Shown one piece after another: positions 48,152-57,070 of a DNA stretch of 64,000 bases; the first letter of the stretch is position 1, and every line of letters starts with the position of its first letter. The DNA is from Methylobacterium sp. E-045 (GTDB lineage Bacteria > Pseudomonadota > Alphaproteobacteria > Rhizobiales > Beijerinckiaceae). Made by a program: the position numbers and the translations under genes. Under the pieces are notes generated by a model. That model was given only the letters and a program-made list of their open reading frames with translations, made no database searches and was not told where the DNA came from. The DNA lies in contig NZ_JAKSYE010000055.1 in the NCBI RefSeq assembly GCF_022829685.1, positions 1-64,000 of the forward strand. The letters are read 5' to 3'.

Positions 48152-48166
48152 TTAACGAACTCTTAA
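48152..48166. promoter_or_regulatory. Perfect CtrA-type box 2 (flgB/fliO intergenic)
   Basis: A second exact TTAA-N7-TTAA, 45 bp from box 1 and 88 bp upstream of the fliO start. One box for each divergent operon is a simple reading. Confidence 0.75.
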
Positions 48167-48254
48167 CGTTATTGCCTACGGCCGCCCCGACCGTGATATC
48201 AAGATGGTCTGTGCTGCGTAGGGCCTCCGGCCCGAAACCCGAAAGAGCCCGATC

Positions 48255-49652
48255 TTGTCAGCGTTCTTCAATTCGGACGGCTCCTTTCCGCTCCAGTTCC
48301 TGATCATTTTCGCCGTCATCTTCGCGGTTCTGGCTGCCATCGTCCTGGTCTTCCGGCGGTTCTCGGGCAGGGGCATGGCCCTGTCGAAATCCGGGCCGCG
48401 CGGCCGTCAGCCCCGTCTCGGCATCGTCGACATCTACGAACTCGACCGGCAGCGGCAGCTGATCCTGCTGCGCCGGGACAATGTCGAGCATCTGCTCCTC
48501 GTGGGCGGTCCCAACGACGTCATCGTGGAGCGCAACATCCACCGAGGCGCCGGTGCGCGGCTTCCCCTCGACGAGGCGGCCAGGGTCGAGTCGCTCCTCG
48601 AAGAGCCGGTCTTCGAGCCGGCGCGGCCAGCCGATCCGCCCGCGCCGGCCGCTCCGCCGGTCATGCAGCCTCCCATCTTCGACGAGCCCAGGGCGCCGGC
48701 CCCGGAGCCGGCTGCGGTCGTCAACCCGCCCGCCGAGCCGCGTGGCGATGTCCCCCCCGAGACGAAGCCGGCTTCCCGCTTCACGAAGGCCGATATGCTC
48801 GCGGCAAAGGCGGCGCGGCGCAGCCCGCCCCCGCTGGCCAACCTGAAGCCCGAAACCCCGGACCGGCCCCGGCCGACTGACACCCGGCCGGACGCGGCCG
48901 CCGAACCGACCGTCCCTGCCGTGGAGCTTCCGAAGCAAGCCTCAGTCCCGGAGGCCCCACCCGCCCCGGTCCCGCCCGCTCCGGTCCCTCCCGCCGTGAT
49001 CGAGGCGCCGGGTCTCGAGAAGGCGGCCCGGCCACAACCTGCGATCAAACCCGTGCCGGTGGCGGAGCAGGCTCCCGCGGTTCCGCCGCCCCTGGTCCGC
49101 CCGACGAGTTCCCGTCCCGTGGACGCGGCCATCCTGTCGGACATGGCACGGCAGCTCGAGGAGGCCCTGCGTCGGCCATCGGCCGCGATCTCCCCGTCTT
49201 CCCAGGCCATTCCCGCGACACCGCCCACGACACCGCCGAAGACGCCCCTCGTCGAGCCTTCCGTCGCGGCAAAGCCCGAACCGCGTCCCGAACCCGCTGC
49301 TGCCGAGACGGCGAAGGCGGACCAGCCGATCGACCCGATGGCGGCCGCCATGGCCGCGCCTTCGGACAGCGTCCCGGACGAGGCGCCCACTCCGAAGGCC
49401 CAGCCGGTGACGGCGCAGCCCGCTCCCGCCGGACCGGTATTCGCCGAAACCGGGCCGAGCGAGGCCGCACGGCGCGAACCGGCGTCAACGGCTCCGGACG
49501 AGTTCCTTCCGGCCCCGCCGCCTCCGCCGATCCCGCAGACGGTGCCTGCCCCGAGCCGGACCGCGCCCGCGAGCCAGAATCCCTTCTCGGTGGAGGAGAT
49601 CGAGGCTGAGTTCGCACGGCTGCTGGGACGCCCCCTCGATCGGAAGGGCTGA
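48255..49652 (+). CDS. fliO: FliO-domain protein with a long proline/alanine-rich tail
   Basis: FliO assists assembly of the FliPQR export gate. Residues ~12-35 form a membrane helix (FLIIFAVIFAVLAAIVLVFR), and residues ~50-105 form the FliO domain (RLGIVDIYELDRQRQLILLR; NVEHLLLVGGPNDVIVERN). The remaining ~350 residues are low-complexity, rich in Pro, Ala and Glu, with a short conserved-looking end (FSVEEIEAEFARLLGRPLD). At 465 aa it is several times longer than classical FliO (~100-150 aa). Translation most likely starts at TTG 48255 after GAAAGAG; the first internal ATG lies beyond the membrane helix. Divergent from flgB. Confidence 0.85.
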   Translation: MSAFFNSDGSFPLQFLIIFAVIFAVLAAIVLVFRRFSGRGMALSKSGPRGRQPRLGIVDIYELDRQRQLILLRRDNVEHLLLVGGPNDVIVERNIHRGAGARLPLDEAARVESLLEEPVFEPARPADPPAPAAPPVMQPPIFDEPRAPAPEPAAVVNPPAEPRGDVPPETKPASRFTKADMLAAKAARRSPPPLANLKPETPDRPRPTDTRPDAAAEPTVPAVELPKQASVPEAPPAPVPPAPVPPAVIEAPGLEKAARPQPAIKPVPVAEQAPAVPPPLVRPTSSRPVDAAILSDMARQLEEALRRPSAAISPSSQAIPATPPTTPPKTPLVEPSVAAKPEPRPEPAAAETAKADQPIDPMAAAMAAPSDSVPDEAPTPKAQPVTAQPAPAGPVFAETGPSEAARREPASTAPDEFLPAPPPPPIPQTVPAPSRTAPASQNPFSVEEIEAEFARLLGRPLDRKG

Positions 49653-49663
49653 GAGGGTCGCGG

Positions 49664-52600
49664 CTACTCCGCGGCGGAGCGTGACGGAAAGCCCTTTCCG
49701 TCATTGGCGAGTGCCGTCGGCAGGGCGAAGCCTCCCTCCGAGGGTTCGTCCTTCCGCCCGATGAAGCGAGCGAAGATCCGGACGAAAAAGCGCGACAGGT
49801 CGTCGACCAGGACGAAGATCGCCGGCACGAAGATCAGGGAGAGGCCGGTCGAGACGATGAGGCCGCCGATGACCGCGACCGCCATGGGTGCGCGGAATTC
49901 GCCGCCGATGCCGAGCGCCATGGCCGATGGCACCATGCCCGCCGCCATGGCGATGGTGGTCATGACGATGGGCCGCGCGCGCTTGCGCCCGGCGTCGATG
50001 ATGGCGGTGGCGCGGTCGACGCCCCGTGCCATCTCCTCGATGGCGAAATCCACCAGCATGATCGCGTTCTTGGTGACCACGCCCATGAGCATCAGGATGC
50101 CGATCACCACCGGCATCGAGATCGGCATGTGGAAGATCAGCAGCCCGAGGATCGCGCCGCCGATGGACAGAGGCAGCGAGAACAGGATGGTGAGCGGCTG
50201 AAGGAAGTTGCCGAACAGCAGCACCAGCACGCCGAACACCATCATGAGGCCGGCGCCCATGGCGAGGGCGAACCCTTCGAACACCTCGCCCATGATCTCG
50301 GCGTCGCCGGTCTGGCTGATGGCGATGCCCGGCGGCAGGTTCTTCGCGGTCGGCAGCGCCATCACCGATTCGATCAGGGTGCCCAGCGCGTCCGAGCCCT
50401 CCATGTCGGCCTCCAGGGCCACGCGGATCGAACGGTCGTAGCGGTCGATGGCCGTGGGGCCGCGACCGAGGCTGAGATCGGCCACCGTGGAGAGGGGAAC
50501 GGAGGCGCCCCCCTTCACCGGGACCTTCAGGCTCTCCAGTTGGGACAGGTCTCCGCGCAGGGCGAGGGGAAGCTGCACCCGGATCGGCACCTGCCGGTCG
50601 ACGGCGTTGAACTTGGCGAGGTTGGCGCCGATGTCGCCGATCGTTCCCACCCGCACGGTCTCGGCGATGAGATCCGTGGAGACGCCGAGATCGGCCGCGA
50701 CGCCGGCCTTCGGGCGGATGCGGATCTCGGTGCGGTCGAGGGGGGCGGTGGAGAGCACGTTGACGAGGTGGGGCACTGCGGCCACCTCGCGCTGCAGCCG
50801 TGCCGCCGTCTCCGAGACCAGACGCAGGTCCGGTCCCGAGACGATGAGCGCGAGATCGCGCTGGCCGCTGTCGCGCAGGGACCAGAACCGGATGTCCGGC
50901 TCTTCCCGCAGGATCGCGCCGATGACCTTGTCGAGCTGCTTCTGGGTGCGGTGGCGCGCGTTCTTCGGCGTCAGGTTGATGGTGAAGCTCGCGAGCCGCA
51001 CCTCCTTCTTGGCCGGCAACTGGCGTCCGCCATCCACGAATACGCTGCGGACTTCGGGCAGGGCCTTGATCCTGTCGACGATGCCGTCGGTGACGCGGGT
51101 GGTGTCGGCGAGGCGGGCGCCGGGCGGCAGTTCGACCACGAAGATCGTCCGCGCCGCATCCTCGGCGGGGAGGAAGCCGGCGGGCAGCAGCCCGGTGGAC
51201 ATGATCGACCCGGCAAAGCAGGCGAGCCCCACCACGAGGGTGATGAACTTGTGCCGCACCGACCACGCGACCACGCGGGTATAGGCCCGCATGACCGGCC
51301 CCTCGCGCTCGTGGTCCGGTCCGTGATCGCGCAGGAAATAGGCGGCGAGCAGCGGCGTGATCAGGCGCGCCACCAGCAACGACATGAACACGGCCGCCGC
51401 GATGGTGAGGCCGAACTGCTTGAAATACTGGCCGGCGATGCCGCTCATGAAGGAGACCGGCGCGAAGATGGCGATGATCGTCGCCGTGATCGCGATGACC
51501 GCGAGGCCGATCTCGTCGGCGGCCTCCAGCGCCGCCCGGTAGGCGGATTTCCCCATCCGCATGTGCCGGACGATGTTCTCGATCTCGACGATGGCGTCGT
51601 CCACCAGGATGCCGGTGACGAGGGTGATGGCGAGCAGGCTGACGGCGTTGAGCGAGAAGCCGAGGGTGCTCATCACCCAGAAGGTCGGCAGCACCGAGAG
51701 CGGCAGCGCGATCGAGGCGATGAGCGTCGCCCGCCAGTCCCGCAGGAAGAGGAACACCACGATGACGGCCAGCGCCGCGCCCTCGATGAGGCTCAGCATC
51801 GCCGAATGGTAGTTGCCCACCGTGTTGATGACGGAGGTGTCGATCAGGTCGAACCGGACACCGGGATTCTTCGCCGCGAGATCGGCGATCTTGCGCGCCA
51901 CGGCGCTGGCGACCTCGGCATCGCTGGCGCCCGTCGCCCGCGAGATCGCGAAGGCGACAACCGGCTCCCCGTTGAAGCGCGCGAAGGTGCGCGGCTCCTC
52001 CGAGCCGTCCACCAGCGTCGCCAGCTCGTCAAGGCGGACCTTGCGGTTGCCCGGCACGATGATCGACGTCTGGGCCAGAGTGTCGAGGCTGGCGGCGCCG
52101 GCCAGGGTCCGGATCGACTGTTCCTGGCCGCCGAGTTCGCCGCGTCCGCCCGCCATGTCAGCCGAGGTGAGGCGGAGCTGCCGGTTCACGTCCGCCGCGG
52201 TGATGCCCAGCGCCAGCAGGCGGTCGGGTTTGAGCGTCACGCGGATCTCGCGCGCGACGCCGCCCAGGCGCTCGACGCCGCCGACGCCCTTCACCCCCTG
52301 GACCTGCCGGGCGATCACGTCGTCGATGAGCCAGGACAGGTCTTCCGGCGTCATGGCCGGGGCGGAGGCGCCATAGACCATGATCGGCAGGCCGGCGATC
52401 TCCACGCGGCTGATGATCGGCTCGTCGATGGTGCGCGGCAGGGTCACCCGCACCTTGGCGATGGCGTCCTTCACGTCGTTGACGGCGCGGTCCACGTTCA
52501 CTTCGAGGCGGAACTCGATGGTGGTGGCGGAGACGCCCTCCGAGATCGTCGAGATGATGTGCTTGACGCCTTTCACCCCGGCGACGGCATCCTCCACCAC

Positions 52601-52801
52601 CTTCGTCACCTGGGTCTGCAGCTCGGAGGGAGCCGCGCCGGCCTGGGTTACCTGGATCGCCACGATCGGGATGTCGATGTTCGGGAATTGCGTGATCGGC
52701 AGCGACCGGAAGCTCACGAGCCCGAGGATCATCAGGACGAGGAACAGCACGATGGAGGTGATCGGCTTGCGGATCGCCCAGGCTGAAATGTTGAGGCGCA
52801 T
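49664..52801 (-). CDS. RND-family efflux transporter permease
   Basis: Inner-membrane proton-driven pump of the AcrB/MexB/Mdt class, 1045 aa. The protein has the first helix after ISAWAIRKPITSIVLFLVL, two large periplasmic loops, and the central helix bundle with ALPLSVLPTFWVMSTLGFSL and LVTGILVDDAIVEIENIVRH, whose paired Asp residues carry protons. The second half has VIGILMLMGVVTKNAIMLVD and GRKRARPIVMTTIAMAAGMV. Length is typical. It lies 18 bp downstream of its adaptor gene. Substrate cannot be told from sequence; no outer-membrane channel gene is adjacent. Confidence 0.95.
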   Translation of the reverse strand: MRLNISAWAIRKPITSIVLFLVLMILGLVSFRSLPITQFPNIDIPIVAIQVTQAGAAPSELQTQVTKVVEDAVAGVKGVKHIISTISEGVSATTIEFRLEVNVDRAVNDVKDAIAKVRVTLPRTIDEPIISRVEIAGLPIMVYGASAPAMTPEDLSWLIDDVIARQVQGVKGVGGVERLGGVAREIRVTLKPDRLLALGITAADVNRQLRLTSADMAGGRGELGGQEQSIRTLAGAASLDTLAQTSIIVPGNRKVRLDELATLVDGSEEPRTFARFNGEPVVAFAISRATGASDAEVASAVARKIADLAAKNPGVRFDLIDTSVINTVGNYHSAMLSLIEGAALAVIVVFLFLRDWRATLIASIALPLSVLPTFWVMSTLGFSLNAVSLLAITLVTGILVDDAIVEIENIVRHMRMGKSAYRAALEAADEIGLAVIAITATIIAIFAPVSFMSGIAGQYFKQFGLTIAAAVFMSLLVARLITPLLAAYFLRDHGPDHEREGPVMRAYTRVVAWSVRHKFITLVVGLACFAGSIMSTGLLPAGFLPAEDAARTIFVVELPPGARLADTTRVTDGIVDRIKALPEVRSVFVDGGRQLPAKKEVRLASFTINLTPKNARHRTQKQLDKVIGAILREEPDIRFWSLRDSGQRDLALIVSGPDLRLVSETAARLQREVAAVPHLVNVLSTAPLDRTEIRIRPKAGVAADLGVSTDLIAETVRVGTIGDIGANLAKFNAVDRQVPIRVQLPLALRGDLSQLESLKVPVKGGASVPLSTVADLSLGRGPTAIDRYDRSIRVALEADMEGSDALGTLIESVMALPTAKNLPPGIAISQTGDAEIMGEVFEGFALAMGAGLMMVFGVLVLLFGNFLQPLTILFSLPLSIGGAILGLLIFHMPISMPVVIGILMLMGVVTKNAIMLVDFAIEEMARGVDRATAIIDAGRKRARPIVMTTIAMAAGMVPSAMALGIGGEFRAPMAVAVIGGLIVSTGLSLIFVPAIFVLVDDLSRFFVRIFARFIGRKDEPSEGGFALPTALANDGKGFPSRSAAE

Positions 52802-52819
52802 GTCGGTGCGGTCCGGTTC

Positions 52820-54013
52820 TCAGCGCGGGGTCGCGGTGGCGGCCGCGTCGGCCATCGGTTGCACCGGCCGCACCCGGTCGCCATGGCGCAGAAAGCTGCT
52901 GGCCCGTGCGACGACGGCCTCGCCGGCTTTCAACCCCTCCCGGATCTCCATGAAACCGTCGGTCGCGAGGCCGGCTGTGACCTTGCGGGCCTCGACCGTG
53001 CCGTCCTCCACGACATAGACGAGGGCCGAGCCGTCGATCCCGTAGAGAAGCGCGGAGAGGGGAACGGCCACGGAGTCCCGCCGTGCCACTTCGACCTTGC
53101 CGCGGGCGAAGGCGCCGATGCGCAGGGACGGGTCGCGGTCGAGGCTGATGCGGATCTTGCCGAGGCGCGTCAGCCGGTCGATCTCGGGGTCGATCCGTCG
53201 GACCTTCCCCGTCACCAGCCGGCCCTGCTCGGCCTCGAGGCGCACGGCGTCGCCGCGCTTGATCCGAGGCATCCATGTCTCCGGCACCTCGCCTTCGAGT
53301 TCGATCTCGCCACGGGCGATGAGCCGGAACAGCGGTTCGCCCGTGGACGTCGCCGCCGCGCCGATCCGGGCGGTGCGGCGGCTGACGATGCCGCCGTCGG
53401 GGGCCTTGATGTCGGTGCGTGCGCGCTTGAGGGCGATCTCGTTGCTCTGCGCCCGCGCCGCCGCGAGATCGGCCTCGGCGAGTTGCAGGCCGCCCTTCGC
53501 GGCGGCGAGCCTGCCTTCGCCGCCCTGAGCGGCCGAGACCCGCTGTTCCAGCACCGCCGCCGTGGCGTTCCCGGTCTTGAGGAGGGAGCGGGCGCGCTCC
53601 AGCGAGAGGTTGGCCTCGGTCTGCGCCGCCTCGGACTGGACGATCTGGCTGCGGGCCTGGACGATCGCCGCCTGGGCCTTGGCGATGGCGGCGGCGTTGG
53701 CCGCTTCCTGCGTCGCGATCATCTCCAGGGAAAGTCGGGCCAGGACCTGCCCCTTCTCGACCTCGGCGCCCTCCTCCACCAGCAATTCGGTGATGCGGTA
53801 GCCCTCGATCTCCGGCGCCACCAGGATCTCGTCACGCGGAACCAGGGTGCCGGTGACCACCGCCTCCTCGACGATCTCGCGGTTGGCGGCCGGCACGATG
53901 GTCACCGCCGGTGCGGGCGCGGTGGACCCGCTCGCCGGCGGGGTCTCCGCCGCGTGGATCATCTGGGTCGACACGAGGAGCGGCAGGATCGCGAAAAGCC
54001 GAAGCAGGCGCAT
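52820..54013 (-). CDS. RND efflux periplasmic adaptor (membrane fusion protein)
   Basis: Links the inner-membrane RND pump to an outer-membrane channel. The ~397-aa protein has a signal peptide (MRLLRLFAILPLLVSTQ) and the lipoyl half-motif VEEGAEVEKGQVLARLSLEM. A long alpha-hairpin (residues ~95-175, many Ala/Gln/Glu) and beta-barrel segments (IKAPDGGIVSRRTARIG; RRIDPEIDRLTRLGKIRI) follow. The start at 54013 places the signal peptide first; an ATG at 54055 would add 14 residues. It is upstream of and cotranscribed with the pump. Confidence 0.92.
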   Translation of the reverse strand: MRLLRLFAILPLLVSTQMIHAAETPPASGSTAPAPAVTIVPAANREIVEEAVVTGTLVPRDEILVAPEIEGYRITELLVEEGAEVEKGQVLARLSLEMIATQEAANAAAIAKAQAAIVQARSQIVQSEAAQTEANLSLERARSLLKTGNATAAVLEQRVSAAQGGEGRLAAAKGGLQLAEADLAAARAQSNEIALKRARTDIKAPDGGIVSRRTARIGAAATSTGEPLFRLIARGEIELEGEVPETWMPRIKRGDAVRLEAEQGRLVTGKVRRIDPEIDRLTRLGKIRISLDRDPSLRIGAFARGKVEVARRDSVAVPLSALLYGIDGSALVYVVEDGTVEARKVTAGLATDGFMEIREGLKAGEAVVARASSFLRHGDRVRPVQPMADAAATATPR

Positions 54014-54189
54014 GACGAGGTGGCTCACCGTTCGGCGGATCGATCTGGACGACATCGTCGGCGCGACGCCGCTCCATACGGTCCTGCAGTGCGACACCGG
54101 CGTTTTCGTGACGTTATGGTCTCGCTCCGCTCGATCCCCGCCCGGGCGATCCGCCGACCTGTGCCGGCGGCCGGATCCCCGGGATGACG

Positions 54190-55434
54190 TCAGGGCCTTT
54201 CGGCGAAAGCCTTCTCAAGGAATCTCGCAGCCGAGAGCGCCCGCGCATCGTCGCCGAAACGGGCGATGACCTGAACCCCGATCGGTGGCCCCTCCCCCGG
54301 CACGGGGACGGTGACGCAGGGCACGCCCATCATCGTCCAGAGCCGGTTGAAGCGGGAATCGCCGGTGGACGCGTATCCCTCCGGTGCATGGCCCGGGGCG
54401 GAAACCGTCAGCAGGACATCGATGTCGGAATGGCGCAGGATGTCCCGCAGGCTCCGCCTGGCGTGATGCGCCACGCGCCGGGCGGCGTCGTAGGCCGCGG
54501 CCTCGATGGTCCGGGCCTCGTCGAGATGGGCGCGCAGGAGCGGCGGCAGGGCGGCGCGATGGGCTTCGTACTCCCAGGCGAGGGCCTGCGCGGATTCGAA
54601 ATCCTGGATCGTCGCGTGCTCGTCGAAGGCGTGGCGGAACTCGTCGGGCAGCGTGAAGGTGCGGATGCCGGCACCCGCCGCCTCCGCCATCGCCCGCGCC
54701 CGGTCGAGGGCCTGCAGGGCCTCGTGTTCGGCAGCCTCGCAATATTCCGGGACGAGGAGCCCGATCCGCGGCACCGAGGCCGGCTGGTCGATTTCCGGCC
54801 GGCCGGCGATGAGGGCGAGGGCACGGGCGGCGTCGGCCGCGCTGGCGGCAAACAGGCCGAGCGTGTCGAGGGTCCAGGAGAAGCACTTCACCCCCACCGT
54901 CGGCAGCAGCCGGAACGACGGTTTCACGCCGACCACGCCGCAGAAGGCCGCCGGCCGGATCACCGAGCCGCCGGTCTGGGTTCCCAGCGCCAGCGGCAGC
55001 ATGCCCGCGGCCACCGCCGCCGCCGAACCGGCGGACGATCCACCCGGCGTCCGGCCGGGCGCACGGGGATTGCGGGTCTCGGTGGGGTCGATGAAGGCGA
55101 AAGCGGTCGTGGTGGTCTTGGCCAGGGGCACCGCGCCGAGGCGCTTCAACCGCGCCACGATGGGGGCGTCGGCGCGCGGCTGCCAGCCCGCGTAGATCGA
55201 CGACCCCATCTGCGTCGGCAGGTGGGCGGTGTCGATGATGTCCTTGATGCCCACCGCGATGCCGGCGAGCGGCCCCGTATCGGGGACGTGCGGATCGGGA
55301 TCGGTCGCCACGAAGGCGCGGACGGAGGGCTCGTGCTCGGCCATCGCCTCGCGGGTCAGCGCCACCGCCTGCGCGGGGGTGAGCGACCCCGCCTCGATAC
55401 GCGAGCGCGTGGACAGGAGCGAGAGCATCGTCAT
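54190..55434 (-). CDS. Amidase (amidase signature family)
   Basis: Hydrolyses an amide bond; the family uses a Ser-cisSer-Lys triad. The 414-aa protein has the catalytic Lys in AGIAVGIKDIIDTAHLPTQM, the signature GRTPGGSSAGSAAAVAAGML (both Ser), and GTQTGGSVIRPAAFCGVVG with the acyl-Ser. The start at 55434 (MTMLSLLSTRSRIE) fits the conserved N-terminus. It is divergent from a GntR regulator that probably controls it. Substrate is unknown; context with an amino-acid-type ABC transporter suggests a nitrogen compound. Confidence 0.92.
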   Translation of the reverse strand: MTMLSLLSTRSRIEAGSLTPAQAVALTREAMAEHEPSVRAFVATDPDPHVPDTGPLAGIAVGIKDIIDTAHLPTQMGSSIYAGWQPRADAPIVARLKRLGAVPLAKTTTTAFAFIDPTETRNPRAPGRTPGGSSAGSAAAVAAGMLPLALGTQTGGSVIRPAAFCGVVGVKPSFRLLPTVGVKCFSWTLDTLGLFAASAADAARALALIAGRPEIDQPASVPRIGLLVPEYCEAAEHEALQALDRARAMAEAAGAGIRTFTLPDEFRHAFDEHATIQDFESAQALAWEYEAHRAALPPLLRAHLDEARTIEAAAYDAARRVAHHARRSLRDILRHSDIDVLLTVSAPGHAPEGYASTGDSRFNRLWTMMGVPCVTVPVPGEGPPIGVQVIARFGDDARALSAARFLEKAFAERP

Positions 55435-55732
55435 CGGGTGGCTCGCGGGGCACGGGTAAGGGGAAGCGGCCGGCGCGATCCGGGAGGGGCCGCCGAGGGC
55501 GTCTCCGACCGCTTGTTCGAAGTGTCGAGGTGATGGCAGGTACGCCGGGGGACGTCCAGCCTGGCGCCGTTTCGGCGGGCGCCGAGCTTGAAACGTCCGA
55601 CGGGGTCTTTCATTGCCGCTCGGCTTTGGTCTCTCTCGTGCATGGCGATGTCGTCTTCGGCGGACGACGACGGACAGCGTGCCGGCGGCACGGCCGTGAC
55701 CGAAGCGCTGCGAGAGAGGAATGTAGTGGGCG

Positions 55733-56461
55733 ATGGCGGGAGTTGAGACGCAGGCGGCCAAGGATCGCGTGGGGATGATGTGTCAGTCCCTGCGCCGGGC
55801 CATCGTCGAGCGTGCGCTGGCGCCCGGTGATCGCCTGCCGGAGGATGCCCTGGGCGAGCGCTTCGGCGTGAGCCGCACCATCGCGCGGCAGGTCCTGGGG
55901 CAGCTCGCCGGCGAGGGGCTGGTGGAACTCCGTCGCAACCGGATCGCCATCGTGGCAACGCCGAGCTGGGAAGAGGCGCGCGACACGTTCGAGGTCCGCA
56001 TCTCCCTCGAACGCCTCGTGGTCCAGCGCCTGGCCGGTCGCCTCACCTCCGAGCAGGAAGCGATCCTGCTGGCCCATATCGACGAGGAGGACGCGGTTCG
56101 CGGCGGACCCGAAGCTCCATCGATCCGCCTCGCCACCGAGTTTCACCTGCTGCTGGCACGGATGACCGGCAGCCCGGTCCTCGTCCGCTACGTGGCCGAA
56201 CTCGGCTATCGCTGCGCGCTGACGCTCTCGCTCTACAGCCGGCCGCATTCGTCCGATTGCGCCGTCAACGAACACCGCGAGATCGTGGCGGCGCTGATGG
56301 CCGGCGACGTCGACCGGGCGACCCACCTGATGGATCACCACCTCGATGCCGTCGCGGTGCGCGCGCATATCGTCGCCGAGCCGCCGCGCGAGCGGGATCT
56401 CAGCCGGGTCCTGGCGCCCTACGTCACCGAGAAGAGTCCTCTGCGGCGCCGAGCCGGGTGA
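55733..56461 (+). CDS. GntR-family transcriptional regulator (FCD domain)
   Basis: The 242-aa protein has an N-terminal winged helix (LRRAIVERALAPGDRLPEDA; LGERFGVSRTIARQVLGQLA) and a C-terminal FCD ligand domain (FEVRISLERLVVQRLAGRL; FHLLLARMTGSPVLVRYVAE; NEHREIVAALMAGDVDRATH). FCD domains bind small organic acids or similar ligands, often with a metal held by Asp and His residues as seen here. It is divergent from the amidase gene with a ~300-bp gap. It may also act on the ABC-transporter promoter about 3 kb away (inference). Confidence 0.93.
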   Translation: MAGVETQAAKDRVGMMCQSLRRAIVERALAPGDRLPEDALGERFGVSRTIARQVLGQLAGEGLVELRRNRIAIVATPSWEEARDTFEVRISLERLVVQRLAGRLTSEQEAILLAHIDEEDAVRGGPEAPSIRLATEFHLLLARMTGSPVLVRYVAELGYRCALTLSLYSRPHSSDCAVNEHREIVAALMAGDVDRATHLMDHHLDAVAVRAHIVAEPPRERDLSRVLAPYVTEKSPLRRRAG

Positions 56462-56775
56462 TGGCGACCGAGGAAAAGGCTGCCCCGATTTGTCAGGCGG
56501 CCTCCGGCTCGAACGGCGTGATCCTCTCGATATCGGCGCCTCTCTCCTAAGAATGCGACACGACTTCGAACCGCTTCTGCAGGTTGATCCGAAGGTCTGG
56601 ACTGGTCCTGAAGAATCGCCCGAGCCGCAGGGCCGATCCTTTCCCCTGCCGCCTCGACACGACGTTCACGGCGGCGCTGCATGACGTCGCCGAACGGCCA
56701 GCCTTAATCTCTCGGCAACCCTGAACGCCTAGGCCCCTCTCCTCGGACCGTCGGCCCTGACAGGAGAAGCCCGCC
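56462..56775. other. Intergenic stretch before the small gene and helicase
   Basis: About 310 bp with no supportable gene, repeat or hairpin. It probably carries the promoter of the 74-codon gene and helicase. Confidence 0.4.
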
Positions 56776-57000
56776 TTGCGCGAACCGTTCGTTCCCGATG
56801 CGCTGGCCGAGCGGCTGCGAGCCAAGCGGCGCAATACGAGGCCGGTGGCGGCCCTGGTCTGCGAGCCCGCCAAGCCCGTCTTCGCCGAGTTGCTCGATGG
56901 GCGCGGGCATGGCACCGGGCAGTTCGTCCGGCTGTCTCAGGGCATGGTGGAGCGTATCGCGCGGGCGATGCGCGACGGGGTGGTCGGCGCAGGGGCCTGA
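56776..57000 (+). CDS. Hypothetical 74-aa basic protein upstream of the helicase
   Basis: The product begins MREPFVPDALAERLRAKRRN and ends QGMVERIARAMRDGVVGAGA. It is rich in Arg and Ala with no membrane segment and matches no family known to me. It starts with TTG at 56776 after AGGAGAAG, a good ribosome site. The stop lies 70 bp upstream of the helicase gene, so the two may be cotranscribed. Function unknown. Confidence 0.6.
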   Translation: MREPFVPDALAERLRAKRRNTRPVAALVCEPAKPVFAELLDGRGHGTGQFVRLSQGMVERIARAMRDGVVGAGA

Positions 57001-57070
57001 CCGTCCGGGCGAGCCCGCATCCCGGCGGGCGGTGTTCCGGTTCGGCGCGAACGGCCCTACAGAGCCGGCG

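Noticed and set aside
56547..56915. 122-codon minus-strand frame before the helicase
   Set aside because: Antisense to the 74-codon gene and intergenic sequence; no recognisable features.
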